Assembly: GCA_964645775.1 (NCBI GenBank)
Contig: CAZYBU010000003.1
Span: 62,001 to 126,000 of the forward strand
DNA length: 64,000 bases
Origin: CAZYBU01 sp964645775
Lineage (GTDB): Bacteria; Spirochaetota; UBA4802; UBA5550
Reading direction: 5' to 3'
Program-made: the position numbers and the translations under genes
Notes under the pieces: model-generated
What the model was told of the DNA's origin: nothing
The model's database searches: none
The model's input: only the letters and a program-made list of their open reading frames with translations
Shown here: positions 26,368-34,772 of the stretch, piece after piece
Position numbering within the stretch: position 1 is the stretch's first letter
How the letters are laid out: every line of letters starts with the position of its first letter

Positions 26368-27615
26368 ATGAATAGAAGCGCATCAACACAGGTCCAGATA
26401 CTAACAGGAAACCACGCTGTGGCTTACGCGGTTAAGGCCTGCGATGTAGATGTCATATCCGCCTATCCCATAACCCCCCAATCTCCCGTGGTTGAGAAAC
26501 TTATTCACTTCGTTGATGACGGGGAACTCGACTCTCAGTTCGTAACCGTGGAGAGCGAGCACAGCGCCATAACAGTCTGCATATCCGCCTCGGCCGTGGG
26601 GGCCCGGGTCTTCACGGCCAGCTGCGCCAACGGCCTTGGACTTATGCACGAAATGCTTCACTGGGCCGCCGGGAGCCGCCTCCCCCTGGTCATGGCAATC
26701 CCGAACCGGGCCATGGCCGCTCCCTGGAGCATCCTCAATGATCAGCAGGACAGCATATCCCAGAGAGATACCGGCTGGCTCCAGATCTACTGCCGCAATA
26801 ACCAGGAAGTCTACGACAGCATCATACAGGCCTACCGTATAGCCGAGGAGATTATGGCGCCGGTCATGGTCTGCTATGACGGTTACATCCTCTCTCATAC
26901 AATGATGCCGGTTGAGATGATAGAAGAGAAACAGGTTCACGATTACCTTCCTCCCTACAAACCTCATACGATACTTGATCCCGAACAGCCGATGAACATC
27001 AATCCCGTTACCCTGGCCGAACCGAGGGAGAACGCGGAAGGAGACCTCTGTCCGGGATACATGGATCTCCGTCACGGCCTTCAGGAGGCGCATCTGGAGG
27101 CCCTCGATACCGTTCCCCGCGCGGGAAGAGAATTCGCTTCCCGTTTCGGACGAGAATACGGTCTCCTGGACACGTACCGGCTGGATGGAGCCGAGCTGGT
27201 TATTGTCTCCATGGGAAGCCTGGCCAGCGAGGCCCAGGACGCGGTTGATATCCTTCGTGATGAGGGACTCGCCGTGGGCATCCTGCATGTGAGGCTCTAC
27301 CGCCCTTTCCCGGCAAAGGAGGTCACCCGTACTCTGGCTGAATCGGGTTGCCGGGGTATTGCCGTCATGGAAAAGAACATAAGCTACGGATACGAGGGGG
27401 CCCTGGCCACCGACCTGAAGGCGGCCCTCTTCGATTACGGCCCCTCCCTGTTCGCACATTCCTATATCATGGGTCTGGGAGGACGGAACATCTCAACGGA
27501 GGACGTGGTGGAGACGGCCCGGAAGAGCTGGCGCTACCTGAATATACCCGAAGGCTCACAAAGAAAGGAAACAGAATGGATCAACTGCTGTGACGCCTGG
27601 AGGGAGACGAAATGA
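26368..27615 (+). CDS. porA: Pyruvate/2-oxoacid:ferredoxin oxidoreductase alpha subunit
   Basis: The N-terminal domain has TGNHAVAYAVKACDVDVISAYPITPQSPVVEKL, the family hallmark (AYPITPQ), and VESEHSAITVCISASAVGARVFTASCANGLGLMHEMLH. Domain II follows near residue 270 (AELVIVSMGSLASEAQDAVDIL) and the C-terminus is a transketolase-like fold. GGGGAGGA precedes the ATG. The four genes are tightly spaced and translationally coupled. The substrate is most probably pyruvate, as PorGDAB enzymes are, but this is inferred. Confidence 0.92.
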   Translation: MNRSASTQVQILTGNHAVAYAVKACDVDVISAYPITPQSPVVEKLIHFVDDGELDSQFVTVESEHSAITVCISASAVGARVFTASCANGLGLMHEMLHWAAGSRLPLVMAIPNRAMAAPWSILNDQQDSISQRDTGWLQIYCRNNQEVYDSIIQAYRIAEEIMAPVMVCYDGYILSHTMMPVEMIEEKQVHDYLPPYKPHTILDPEQPMNINPVTLAEPRENAEGDLCPGYMDLRHGLQEAHLEALDTVPRAGREFASRFGREYGLLDTYRLDGAELVIVSMGSLASEAQDAVDILRDEGLAVGILHVRLYRPFPAKEVTRTLAESGCRGIAVMEKNISYGYEGALATDLKAALFDYGPSLFAHSYIMGLGGRNISTEDVVETARKSWRYLNIPEGSQRKETEWINCCDAWRETK

Positions 27616-28517
27616 ACGCTCGAACCACGAACCTTACCCTTCCGGAAGAAGAACTGGTACATCCCGGCAACCGTGCATGCGTGGGCTGTTCCCTCTCTCT
27701 GGCCTACCGTCACGGCCTCAAGGCCCTGGGGAAAGACACGCTGCTGACCGTGCCGGCCAGTTGCCTCACGGTACTCCAGGGAATGTACCCGGTATCTTCC
27801 ATGGAGGTCCCCTGCCTGAACACGGCCTTCGAAACCACGGCCGCCTCCGCTTCCGGCATGCGGGCCGCCCTGGACGCCCTGGGAAAAGAGGACACCACGG
27901 TAGTAGCCTGGGCCGGGGACGGAGGAACCTCCGATATCGGCATCCAGGCCCTTTCCGGTGCGGCCGAAAGGAACACTGATTTTATCTATGTCTGCTATGA
28001 CAACGAAGGATACATGAATACCGGAACCCAGCGTTCCGGGAGCACCCCCTACGGGGCGGAAACAACAACCACCATCTCCGGGAAAACCGAACCGAAAAAG
28101 GACATGCCGGCCATCATGGCGGCCCACGGCATACCTTACGTGGCCACCACATGCCCATCCTGGCCGGGAGAGCTCTACGACATCTTCAAGCGAGCGAAGG
28201 AGATGAAGGGAACCCGCTACATTCACATACTGATCCCCTGCCCTCCCGGCTGGGGATACGACTCCGCCCTCACCATCAGGATGGGAAAGGAAGCCGTGGC
28301 CTGCGGCATATTCGATCTCTTTGAAACTATTGACGGAGAGCGGAGCTTCTACGGGATGACGAAGCAGATCCTTGACGGGAAGCGTACCCGGCAGCCGGTG
28401 GAACCGTACATCCGTTCCCAGAAGAGATACCACGGCATCACGGAAGAACGTCTCGCCGAGATACAGGCGGCTGTAGATAAAAAGTGGGCCAGGTACGAGA
28501 AAGAGTATTCCCTATAG
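27612..28517 (+). CDS. porB: Pyruvate/2-oxoacid:ferredoxin oxidoreductase beta subunit (TPP-binding)
   Basis: The thiamine diphosphate site is WAGDGGTSDIGIQALSGAAERN then FIYVCYDNEGYMNTGTQRSGSTP, a textbook PorB match. Conserved Cys residues (CVGCSL, CPSWPGE, CPPGWGY) bind the proximal cluster. The ATG overlaps the alpha gene stop by 4 bases (ATGA). The stop abuts that of the convergent thioesterase gene. Confidence 0.94.
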   Translation: MNARTTNLTLPEEELVHPGNRACVGCSLSLAYRHGLKALGKDTLLTVPASCLTVLQGMYPVSSMEVPCLNTAFETTAASASGMRAALDALGKEDTTVVAWAGDGGTSDIGIQALSGAAERNTDFIYVCYDNEGYMNTGTQRSGSTPYGAETTTTISGKTEPKKDMPAIMAAHGIPYVATTCPSWPGELYDIFKRAKEMKGTRYIHILIPCPPGWGYDSALTIRMGKEAVACGIFDLFETIDGERSFYGMTKQILDGKRTRQPVEPYIRSQKRYHGITEERLAEIQAAVDKKWARYEKEYSL

Positions 28518-28940
28518 TTATCGGTCCATGATCATCATGGTGAGGCGGGAAACGCAGACCGGGCGCTCCTTTCCATCGGTAATCCGGATATCCCAGACAT
28601 GGGTTCTGCCTCCAATATGAATGGGGCGGACGACTCCCTTAACCGTTCCCTCCCGCGCGGCACGCAGATGGTTGGCGTTTATCTCCAGACCCACCCCACT
28701 CTGAGCAGAAAGGTCTATGATAAGATGAGTGGCAATGCTTCCCAGGGTCTCGGCCAGGGTCACGGATGCCCCTCCATGCAGGATACCGAAGGGCTGGACC
28801 GTCCGGTGGTCAACCGGCATCTCTGCGGTAAGATAATCCTCTCCCACCTCGATTATACGGATATCCAGGTGTTCCACCATGGTATTCTTTGAAAGACGGT
28901 TCGCTTCTTCCACAGTCGGCATGGTTCTCCATAAGGCCAT
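28518..28940 (-). CDS. PaaI-family hotdog thioesterase
   Basis: The hotdog core is TAEMPVDHRTVQPFGILHGGASVTLAETLGS, with the family's HGG motif and the catalytic Glu (LAETLGS). LEINANHLRAAREGTVKGVVRPIHIGGRTHVWDIRI is the second half. The start is ATG 28940, with GGAG 7 bases upstream; an earlier frame start at 28973 has none. The family hydrolyses acyl- or aryl-CoA thioesters in the cytoplasm. It is convergent with porB. Confidence 0.9.
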   Translation of the reverse strand: MALWRTMPTVEEANRLSKNTMVEHLDIRIIEVGEDYLTAEMPVDHRTVQPFGILHGGASVTLAETLGSIATHLIIDLSAQSGVGLEINANHLRAAREGTVKGVVRPIHIGGRTHVWDIRITDGKERPVCVSRLTMMIMDR

Positions 28941-29047
28941 TTTTCTTCTCCTGAAGCTGTTCTCCTGGAACACATTATGCTTAGAACTACATTTTTTCCA
29001 GCATAAAGCGAAAAAACGGTTTAACAGATCAGAACCGTTGGGTCGCC

Positions 29048-29497
29048 TTATTCCAGAATGATGAGGAGCCAGTAGCCGATCAGGTAGAAAGCGACAAGGG
29101 AACCGATAACTATCCGGGGAATAGTACGCACGGTATTTCCGGTTACCACAAAATAGAGGGTTTTGAAACAGTCCCCGGCCAGCATACTGGAGAAGAAGNN
29201 NNNNNNNNCTGAGAAAAGTGTGGCCAGGATAATCCCGTGGGCCCCGATATTGAAGAAGACAAAGATCATGGCAAATATTTCATGATCGATGTAGCGGTCC
29301 ACGATGGCCAGGAGAAGCCCCAGGAGCAATAGTGTGAGGATACCGGCCTGCAGGGCAGCAGACCCCCGGGGCGCCTGGAAGGCCCCCTTCTGTATAATGA
29401 AGACCAGGCAAACCAGTGCCGCCAGGAAGGCGAACGTCTTGAGAACAGTTTCAAAAACAGCCAGGGGATGCATCGGTGCCAGATGCCAGATTCTCAT
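29048..29497 (-). CDS. Small membrane protein interrupted by a 10-N assembly gap
   Basis: The protein has four hydrophobic segments (FETVLKTFAFLAALVCLVFII, ALQAGILTLLLLGLLLAIV, IFAMIFVFFNIGAHGIILATLF and IVIGSLVAFYLIGYWLLIIL). The gap lies in the loop after the third. Both flanks continue in the same frame, so the true gap length is probably 1 more than a multiple of 3. The start is ATG 29497, with GGAGG 4 bases upstream. I do not recognise the family. Confidence 0.6.
   Translation of the reverse strand: MRIWHLAPMHPLAVFETVLKTFAFLAALVCLVFIIQKGAFQAPRGSAALQAGILTLLLLGLLLAIVDRYIDHEIFAMIFVFFNIGAHGIILATLFSXXXXFFSSMLAGDCFKTLYFVVTGNTVRTIPRIVIGSLVAFYLIGYWLLIILE
29199..29208. other. Assembly gap (10 N)
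   Basis: Ten consecutive N bases. The size is a placeholder, so missing bases here may be more or fewer than ten. Confidence 0.99.
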
Positions 29498-29576
29498 AAT
29501 ACCTCCGGGGAGAGGAATAACTGCCTTCACTTACTGTCTATCAGTTAAGTAAGACTCACAGCCACCACTTTTTTGT

Positions 29577-29707
29577 AACCTGACTCAATATGTATTCCTT
29601 AACTTTAATAATTGCCATACATTAACTTTGATAACCCCGCCGCCGAAGGCGGCCGGTATTTGTTTGCACGCAAAAGCGGCATCAGGAACAATTACTGAAC
29701 CTGACTC
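29577..29707. repeat. Repeat-flanked 131-bp intergenic segment with GC hairpin
   Basis: The ten-base direct repeats AACCTGACTC at 29577-29586 and 29698-29707 flank a segment with a GC-rich hairpin, GCCGCC (29639-29644) with GGCGGC (29648-29653), loop GAA. The hairpin resembles a terminator, though there is no U-run. The repeat-plus-hairpin form is that of a small mobile-element remnant (MITE or REP-like). No gene is supported in the rest of 29498-29778. Confidence 0.35.
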
Positions 29708-29778
29708 CCGTTTTCTTGTTCTTGACGAACCTGTGGCTCTGTTTACAAATGGTGTAGATATCTGATATGGAGAAATGT

Positions 29779-30459
29779 ATGAAACGAAACCTGACAATCC
29801 TTCTATCGCTCGTTATGGCCGTCACAATTTTCGCCTGTGACAATTCGTCACTGGAGAGCGACAAGGAAAAATACAGCTACGCCCTGGGCCGCAGGGTGGG
29901 AGAGCAGGTCAAGAACGACGGAGTAACTCTGGACCTGGACGCCTTTACCCTCGCCATGAAAGACGTCATGAATGAAGAAGAATCCCGACTGAGCCAGGAA
30001 GAGATACAGAAGGCCTTCATGACCATGAGCCAGGAGCTGCGGCAAAAGCAGAACGCGGAAATAAAAAAAGAACTTGAGAAGAGCAACGCGTTTCTTGAGG
30101 AGAACCTGGAAAAAGAGGGCGTAAAGGTGACCTCCAGCGGCCTGCAGTACAAGGTCCTCAAGGAAGGAACCGGAAGAACCCCGGATGAAAAAGACCAGGT
30201 CACTGTTCATTACAAGGGCACCCTCGCGGACGGGACCGTCTTTGACAGCTCCTATAAGCGAGGCGAGCCGGTTACCTTCCCCCTTAACCAGGTTATTCCC
30301 GGATGGACCGAGGGTGTTCAGCTCATGAAGAAAGGCGCCAAATACCGTTTTTTTATACCTCCCACCCTCGGTTACGGAGAACGTGGAAACAGGGAGATAC
30401 CGGGTAACGCGGTACTAATATTCGACATTGAGCTCCTTGATTACAAGAAACAGGGCTGA
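29779..30459 (+). CDS. FKBP-type peptidyl-prolyl isomerase lipoprotein
   Basis: After a signal peptide with a lipobox (VTIFAC), residues about 25-110 are the FKBP N-terminal helical domain (Mip/FkpA type: YSYALGRRVGEQVKNDG and KQNAEIKKELEKSNAFLEEN). The C-terminal FKBP catalytic domain starts near residue 120 (LQYKVLKEGTG) with VTVHYKGTLADGTVFDSSY and FPLNQVIPGWTEGVQLMKKG. Active-site Tyr, Phe, Asp and Trp are all present. It folds proteins in the periplasm. GGAG lies 6 bases before the ATG at 29779; an ATG at 29767 overlaps it. Confidence 0.93.
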   Translation: MKRNLTILLSLVMAVTIFACDNSSLESDKEKYSYALGRRVGEQVKNDGVTLDLDAFTLAMKDVMNEEESRLSQEEIQKAFMTMSQELRQKQNAEIKKELEKSNAFLEENLEKEGVKVTSSGLQYKVLKEGTGRTPDEKDQVTVHYKGTLADGTVFDSSYKRGEPVTFPLNQVIPGWTEGVQLMKKGAKYRFFIPPTLGYGERGNREIPGNAVLIFDIELLDYKKQG

Positions 30460-30482
30460 TCATGAACTGACCGGACAGGAAA

Positions 30483-30812
30483 ATGAGGCATCAGGAACCA
30501 GATTATCCGGCCTTCTTTGACGTTGACCGCACCGTTCTTGAGGTCAACAGCGGGAACGAGATGGTCCGCGCCTCCCTGCCCGAAGGTCTTATCGGTATCC
30601 AGCAGCTCCTGGAAGCGCTTCTTATCACGTTGCTGTTCCGATTCAGGCTTCTTAGCGCGGAAAGGACCATCAACCGTCTGGTCTCCTGGTTCCGGGGACG
30701 GAAGGAGAAGATGCTCCATGACTTCGCGGAGCGTCTGTTCCATTCCCGGCTCAAGGGGACCATCCGCGAGGAGGCCCACCACAGAGGATGGGAGGTAGTC
30801 CGGTGGGATTGA
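30483..30812 (+). CDS. Truncated HAD-IB family hydrolase (N-terminal half only)
   Basis: The first 105 residues match the N-terminus of HAD-IB phosphatases: AFFDVDRTVLEVNSG near residue 10 has the nucleophile motif I (DxDRT), and the following helical cap region ends at HHRGWEVV. Normal family members are about 220 residues and continue with motif II (S/T), motif III (K) and motif IV (DD). Here the frame stops at RWD just after the HRxG strand, so all of these are missing and the protein cannot be a normal phosphatase. AGGA precedes the ATG. The last ten bases overlap the acyltransferase gene. A deletion between a HAD gene and a plsC gene would explain this. Confidence 0.6.
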   Translation: MRHQEPDYPAFFDVDRTVLEVNSGNEMVRASLPEGLIGIQQLLEALLITLLFRFRLLSAERTINRLVSWFRGRKEKMLHDFAERLFHSRLKGTIREEAHHRGWEVVRWD

Positions 30813-31567
30813 TCGGATCAGGTCTACTTTCGTTTTCACGCTTCCTTTATGTTGTATACGCCACTCTCGCCATGTACCTGGTCCTCATCCCATGGACCGC
30901 TGTCATGACCTTCCTGGAGCTTTTATTTGCTTCATTACATATACGACCAGGTACCTGGTTTATCGCAAAGTTATGGTCCACCGGAATCTTTTTCATGCTG
31001 GGCCACAGGATACACGTCATTAACAGGGAGTACCTTGATAAGAATAAAAACTACCTGCTGGTCCTGAACCACACCAGCATGTTCGACTTTCCGGCCCTCA
31101 TGGCTGTCTTTCCCCTGGTATCGTGGCTGGGCAGGGACAACCTTCTGAAGATACCCGTTTTCGGGACCATGCTCAAGACCATCGATTATATCGCCATCTA
31201 CCCCGGGGACGTTGAGCGTTCCAAACAGTCGATCCAGGAGGCCATTGATAAAAGCAGAAGGATACATATCGCCATATTCCCGGAAGGGACGCGGACCCTG
31301 GACGGGAACATCAAGGAATTCCGCAGGGGGTTCACCTACATCATCCGGGGAACGGACCTGGATGTTCTTCCCATCACACTTAACGGGCTCTTTTCCTGGA
31401 AGCCGAAGTACCGGAAATACCTTGCCCCCATGGAGAAAGTTCGCATGGTCTTCCATCCCGTGCAGAAAAACGAAAAACTGAGAAGCATGTCCAATGAAAA
31501 GATGGCCTCCTGGATGAAGGGAATCATCGAATCGGGTCTGCTCACCGGGAGAAAAACGGATGAATGA
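30803..31567 (+). CDS. plsC: 1-acyl-sn-glycerol-3-phosphate acyltransferase (PlsC family)
   Basis: The first 50 residues are membrane helices (FLYVVYATLAMYLVLIPW). The catalytic motif is NHTSMFD (HxxxxD) and the substrate block is FPEGTRTLDGNIKEFRRG. It should make phosphatidic acid from lysophosphatidic acid at the inner membrane. The start is GTG 30803, as GGAGG lies 7 bases upstream; an ATG at 30788 would add five residues. The start overlaps the truncated HAD gene and the end overlaps the kinase-like gene by 8 bases, so all three are probably translated together. Confidence 0.9.
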   Translation: MGLIGSGLLSFSRFLYVVYATLAMYLVLIPWTAVMTFLELLFASLHIRPGTWFIAKLWSTGIFFMLGHRIHVINREYLDKNKNYLLVLNHTSMFDFPALMAVFPLVSWLGRDNLLKIPVFGTMLKTIDYIAIYPGDVERSKQSIQEAIDKSRRIHIAIFPEGTRTLDGNIKEFRRGFTYIIRGTDLDVLPITLNGLFSWKPKYRKYLAPMEKVRMVFHPVQKNEKLRSMSNEKMASWMKGIIESGLLTGRKTDE

Positions 31568-32510
31568 AAAATGGTCCTTTATCGTGAACCCCATCGCGGG
31601 AGACGGGTTCGCCGGGGATATAGCCGATGAGATCCCCCACCGCTGCAGGGAGAAGAAGATCGAATGCGAGGTTATCTTTACTGAACGGAAGCGGCAGGCA
31701 TCCTTGCTGGCCCGGGACTGCGCGGACCGGGGGTTCACGCACGTCATTGCCGTGGGAGGAGACGGGACCATAAACGAGGCGGCCCAGGGAGTCATCGGTC
31801 ATTCCTCGGTCATATTCGGGACCGTGGCCGCCGGCACCGGTAATGATCTCATCCAGATCATGGGATACGACGACAGATTCACGGATGATGACTGGGAGAT
31901 TCTCTTCGAAGGGAACAACACTCCCATGGACGTGGGATACTGCAACGGGAACCATTTCCTGAACGGGATGGGCCTGGGATACGACGCCCAGGTAGCGGCG
32001 GCCAATTACACGGAGGACGAGGCCCACGAGGTGAAAAGGGGGAACAAGACCAAGTACGTATGGCACATCGTAAAGACCCTTGTCTTCTACAGGGCTAAGC
32101 CGATGTGGGTCGACGCCCGGGATGAAAGGTACCGTACGACCTGTTTCATGAATACGGTCTCCATAGGCCGCCGGTTCGCGGGAGGGTTCTTTGTCACCCC
32201 CAGGGCCTGGGCCGATGACGGTCTCCTGGATATATGCAACGTGAAGGGGATCGGGTTCTTCGAAAGATTCTGGGTCCTCTCCAAAATACCCTCCGGGACC
32301 CACACTGAGATGAAGAGCATCAACTACTACCAGACCCACGAACTGCGGCTGGAGTTTGACGAAGTTGTGCCTTACCATCTCGACGGGGAACTCTACTTCG
32401 ATTCTAAATTTGACATCAGAGTTCTGCCTGAGGCTCTGCGGATGATCTACAATCCGTACGGGGACCACTACTTTTCCAGGGTCCCGGGAAACGTTAAAAG
32501 GAAACCCTGA
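31560..32510 (+). CDS. Diacylglycerol kinase catalytic-domain protein (YegS/DgkB-like)
   Basis: The DAGK_cat signatures are FIVNPIAGDG near residue 7, VIAVGGDGTINEAAQG near residue 62 (the GGDGT nucleotide-binding loop) and GTVAAGTGNDLIQIMG. The family phosphorylates diacylglycerol or a related lipid alcohol with ATP; YegS acts on phosphatidylglycerol. It is 316 residues, a normal length. Overlap with plsC by 8 bases suggests a phospholipid-recycling operon. Confidence 0.92.
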   Translation: MNEKWSFIVNPIAGDGFAGDIADEIPHRCREKKIECEVIFTERKRQASLLARDCADRGFTHVIAVGGDGTINEAAQGVIGHSSVIFGTVAAGTGNDLIQIMGYDDRFTDDDWEILFEGNNTPMDVGYCNGNHFLNGMGLGYDAQVAAANYTEDEAHEVKRGNKTKYVWHIVKTLVFYRAKPMWVDARDERYRTTCFMNTVSIGRRFAGGFFVTPRAWADDGLLDICNVKGIGFFERFWVLSKIPSGTHTEMKSINYYQTHELRLEFDEVVPYHLDGELYFDSKFDIRVLPEALRMIYNPYGDHYFSRVPGNVKRKP

Positions 32511-32523
32511 ATCCCGGTAACTG

Positions 32524-33507
32524 TCAGTATCCCCTCCGCTTGCCGCTCGATTCCCAGGCCCAGGCTGTCTCCAGGATGGATTCAATATTCCCGTAGGACG
32601 GTTTCCAGCCAAGCCTTTCACGGGCAAGGTCCGACGAGGCTACCAGGAAGGCCGGGTCTCCGGGACGGCGCTCCCCTTCGACGTATCGTACTGGCCGGCC
32701 CGTCACCTTTTCCGCGGCCTCGATTATCTCCCGCACGCTGAAACCTTGTCCGTTACCGAGATTGCAGGCCATGCTCTCTCCCCCGCCGGAGAGATACTCC
32801 ACCGCCCTGACATGGGCGTCCGCCAGGTCGACCACATGGATGTAATCCCGGATGCAGGTCCCATCCTTTGTATCGTAATCCGTGCCGAATACCGTCAGGG
32901 TAAACTCATCGTCCAGGATGGAACGAAGAACCAGGGGAACCAGGTGCGTCTCCGGCTGGTGGTTTTCTCCAAGGGTACCGGTCGGTTCAGCACCGGCCGC
33001 GTTAAAATACCGGAGGCTAACGGAGCGAAGCCCGGAAGCCGCGCCCGCGTCGGCCAGTATCTGTTCCACCATATACTTTGTCCAGCCGTAGGGGTTGATG
33101 GGCCGGGTGGAAGCGTCTTCCCGGATGGGAACCTCCTCCGGGTAACCGTAGACCGCGGCCGATGAGGAAAAAATAAAGTTCCGGACCCCGCTCTTCTCCA
33201 TGGCGCGGAGAAGAGTGACAGTCTGGGAGACGTTATTTTCATAGTAAAGAATGGGGAGGGAAACAGATTCTCCCACGGCGATAAAGGAAGCGAAGTTCAT
33301 TACGCATTCGATCCTGTACCTCTCAAGAGCATACGTGACAGCCCGGAAATCACCAATTGATCCTTCCACCATCTCTTTCCCCATGGTAAATTCCCGGGTA
33401 CCTGTGTAGAAGTTATCCAGGACAACAGGCTCATGGCCGGTCGCCTCCAGCTCCCGGACCACATGACTTCCGATGTATCCCGCACCCCCTGTAACGAGAA
33501 TACGCAT
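32524..33507 (-). CDS. galE: UDP-glucose 4-epimerase
   Basis: This short-chain dehydrogenase fold protein has the Rossmann loop GGAGYIGSH at residues 7-15 and the catalytic pair YxxxK in PYGWTKYMVE, with the Ser of FSSSAAVYG. C-terminal residues such as YFNAAGAEP and ACNLGNGQGFSVREII complete the GalE fingerprint. It interconverts UDP-glucose and UDP-galactose in the Leloir pathway. GGGAGAG precedes the ATG. It is divergent from galK and the alpha-galactosidase. Confidence 0.96.
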   Translation of the reverse strand: MRILVTGGAGYIGSHVVRELEATGHEPVVLDNFYTGTREFTMGKEMVEGSIGDFRAVTYALERYRIECVMNFASFIAVGESVSLPILYYENNVSQTVTLLRAMEKSGVRNFIFSSSAAVYGYPEEVPIREDASTRPINPYGWTKYMVEQILADAGAASGLRSVSLRYFNAAGAEPTGTLGENHQPETHLVPLVLRSILDDEFTLTVFGTDYDTKDGTCIRDYIHVVDLADAHVRAVEYLSGGGESMACNLGNGQGFSVREIIEAAEKVTGRPVRYVEGERRPGDPAFLVASSDLARERLGWKPSYGNIESILETAWAWESSGKRRGY

Positions 33508-33537
33508 TTCTTCTCTCCCTTTATGCCTTCAATCTTA

Positions 33538-33567
33538 TTGACCTGCATACCCTTAGAATGGTATATT
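33538..33567 (+). promoter_or_regulatory. Candidate sigma-70 promoter of galK
   Basis: TTGACC (33538-33543) is followed after 18 bases by TATATT (33562-33567). Transcription would begin near 33575, giving a leader of about 15 bases with the GGAGGTGAG ribosome site. A weaker divergent promoter for galE (TTGCAA, 17 bases, TATGCA on the minus strand) overlaps the same 30 bases, so one regulator could govern both directions. Confidence 0.45.
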
Positions 33568-33590
33568 TGCAAGGAGATTATGGAGGTGAG

Positions 33591-34772
33591 ATGGACAGAC
33601 GAATAGAGGACCTTCTTTTTGATGGATTCACCCGCAGCTTCGGAAAACCGGCAGAACCGCGATTCTTCTTTTCACCCGGCAGGGTCAATCTCATAGGTGA
33701 ACATCTCGATTACAACGGCGGCCATGTATTCCCGGCAGCCATATCGGTCGGCCTTTACGCCCTTGTGGAGTACAACAACAATAATAGTATTCGACTCGTT
33801 TCTCACGGTTTCGATCAGGAGAGTGTCATACCCCTGGACAAGTCCCGCATCTCCAGGGACAACTTCTCAGGATGGTCACTCTACCCGGCGGGGGTAGTCC
33901 TTCTTTTGCTCCAGCGAGGTCAAAAGCTCCCCGGCGCGGACATCTATATCTACAGCAACCTTCCGGCAGACTCGGGACTCTCTTCGTCTGCGGCCCTGGA
34001 GATACTCACGGGACACATCCTTACCCGGGGCGGCCTGGAGCGGGAAGAGGATCTGGTGGACCTGGCCCTCCTGAGCCAGAAGGCTGAGAACGAGTTTGTG
34101 GGGGTAAACTGCGGCATCATGGACCAGTTTTCCATCGCCCTCTCAAAAGAGGGGAGCGCTCTTCTGCTTGATACCCGTACCCTGGAATATCGTCCCGTTC
34201 CCCTGGACCTCTCACCCTGGAGACTCACGGTCATGGACACGGCGAGTCCCCGTTCCCTTGCCGGTTCCGCCTTCAATGAACGGAGAGATGAAAGCGCCCG
34301 CGCCCTGGAGATAATCGCCTCGCGCCGTTCACTGGATTACCTGGCCGGGGCCCGGGAGGATGACCTGGATTTAATCGAAGATGAAATCCTTCGCCGCAGA
34401 GCAAGACACGTGATCACCGAGGAGAAGCGGGTGATGGAGGCGGTATCCGCTCTGGAGAAGGGGGACCTGAAGACCTTCGGGGAGCTGCTTAATCGATCCC
34501 ACCTCTCCCTGAGAGATGATTACGAGGTAACCGGGCCGGACCTGGACAGTCTGGTCGACTCGGCCCGGGAGAGAGAGGAATGCCTGGGAGCGCGAATGAC
34601 AGGTGCCGGTTTCGGAGGATGCGCCATCGCCCTGGTCCATGAGGACGCAGTGTATGATTTTCGCGACAGCGTGAAAGAGCGGTACATGAAAGAGCGAAAT
34701 CGGGAAGCGAAAATATTCGATGTCAGAGCCGGGTCACCGGCCGGTGAATTTGAAAAAGGAGTCATGGAATGA
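33591..34772 (+). CDS. galK: Galactokinase
   Basis: This GHMP kinase phosphorylates galactose with ATP. The GALK signature is SPGRVNLIGEHLDYNGGHVFPAAI near residues 22-45, the ATP loop is LPADSGLSSSAALEI near residue 122, and the C-terminal GARMTGAGFGGCAIAL is the third motif. The start is ATG 33591 with GGAGGTGAG immediately upstream; the frame extends to a start at 33558 without support. The gene overlaps the alpha-galactosidase by 4 bases (ATGA). Confidence 0.96.
   Translation: MDRRIEDLLFDGFTRSFGKPAEPRFFFSPGRVNLIGEHLDYNGGHVFPAAISVGLYALVEYNNNNSIRLVSHGFDQESVIPLDKSRISRDNFSGWSLYPAGVVLLLLQRGQKLPGADIYIYSNLPADSGLSSSAALEILTGHILTRGGLEREEDLVDLALLSQKAENEFVGVNCGIMDQFSIALSKEGSALLLDTRTLEYRPVPLDLSPWRLTVMDTASPRSLAGSAFNERRDESARALEIIASRRSLDYLAGAREDDLDLIEDEILRRRARHVITEEKRVMEAVSALEKGDLKTFGELLNRSHLSLRDDYEVTGPDLDSLVDSAREREECLGARMTGAGFGGCAIALVHEDAVYDFRDSVKERYMKERNREAKIFDVRAGSPAGEFEKGVME

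Noticed and set aside
26401..27459. Minus-strand open frame of 352 codons
   Set aside because: Antisense to porA, which has complete family motifs.
30810..30812. Selenocysteine reading of the HAD stop codon
   Set aside because: The downstream frame does not continue the HAD fold and there is no SECIS-like hairpin.
31542..32627. Minus-strand open frame of 361 codons
   Set aside because: Antisense to the diacylglycerol kinase-like gene; no domain.
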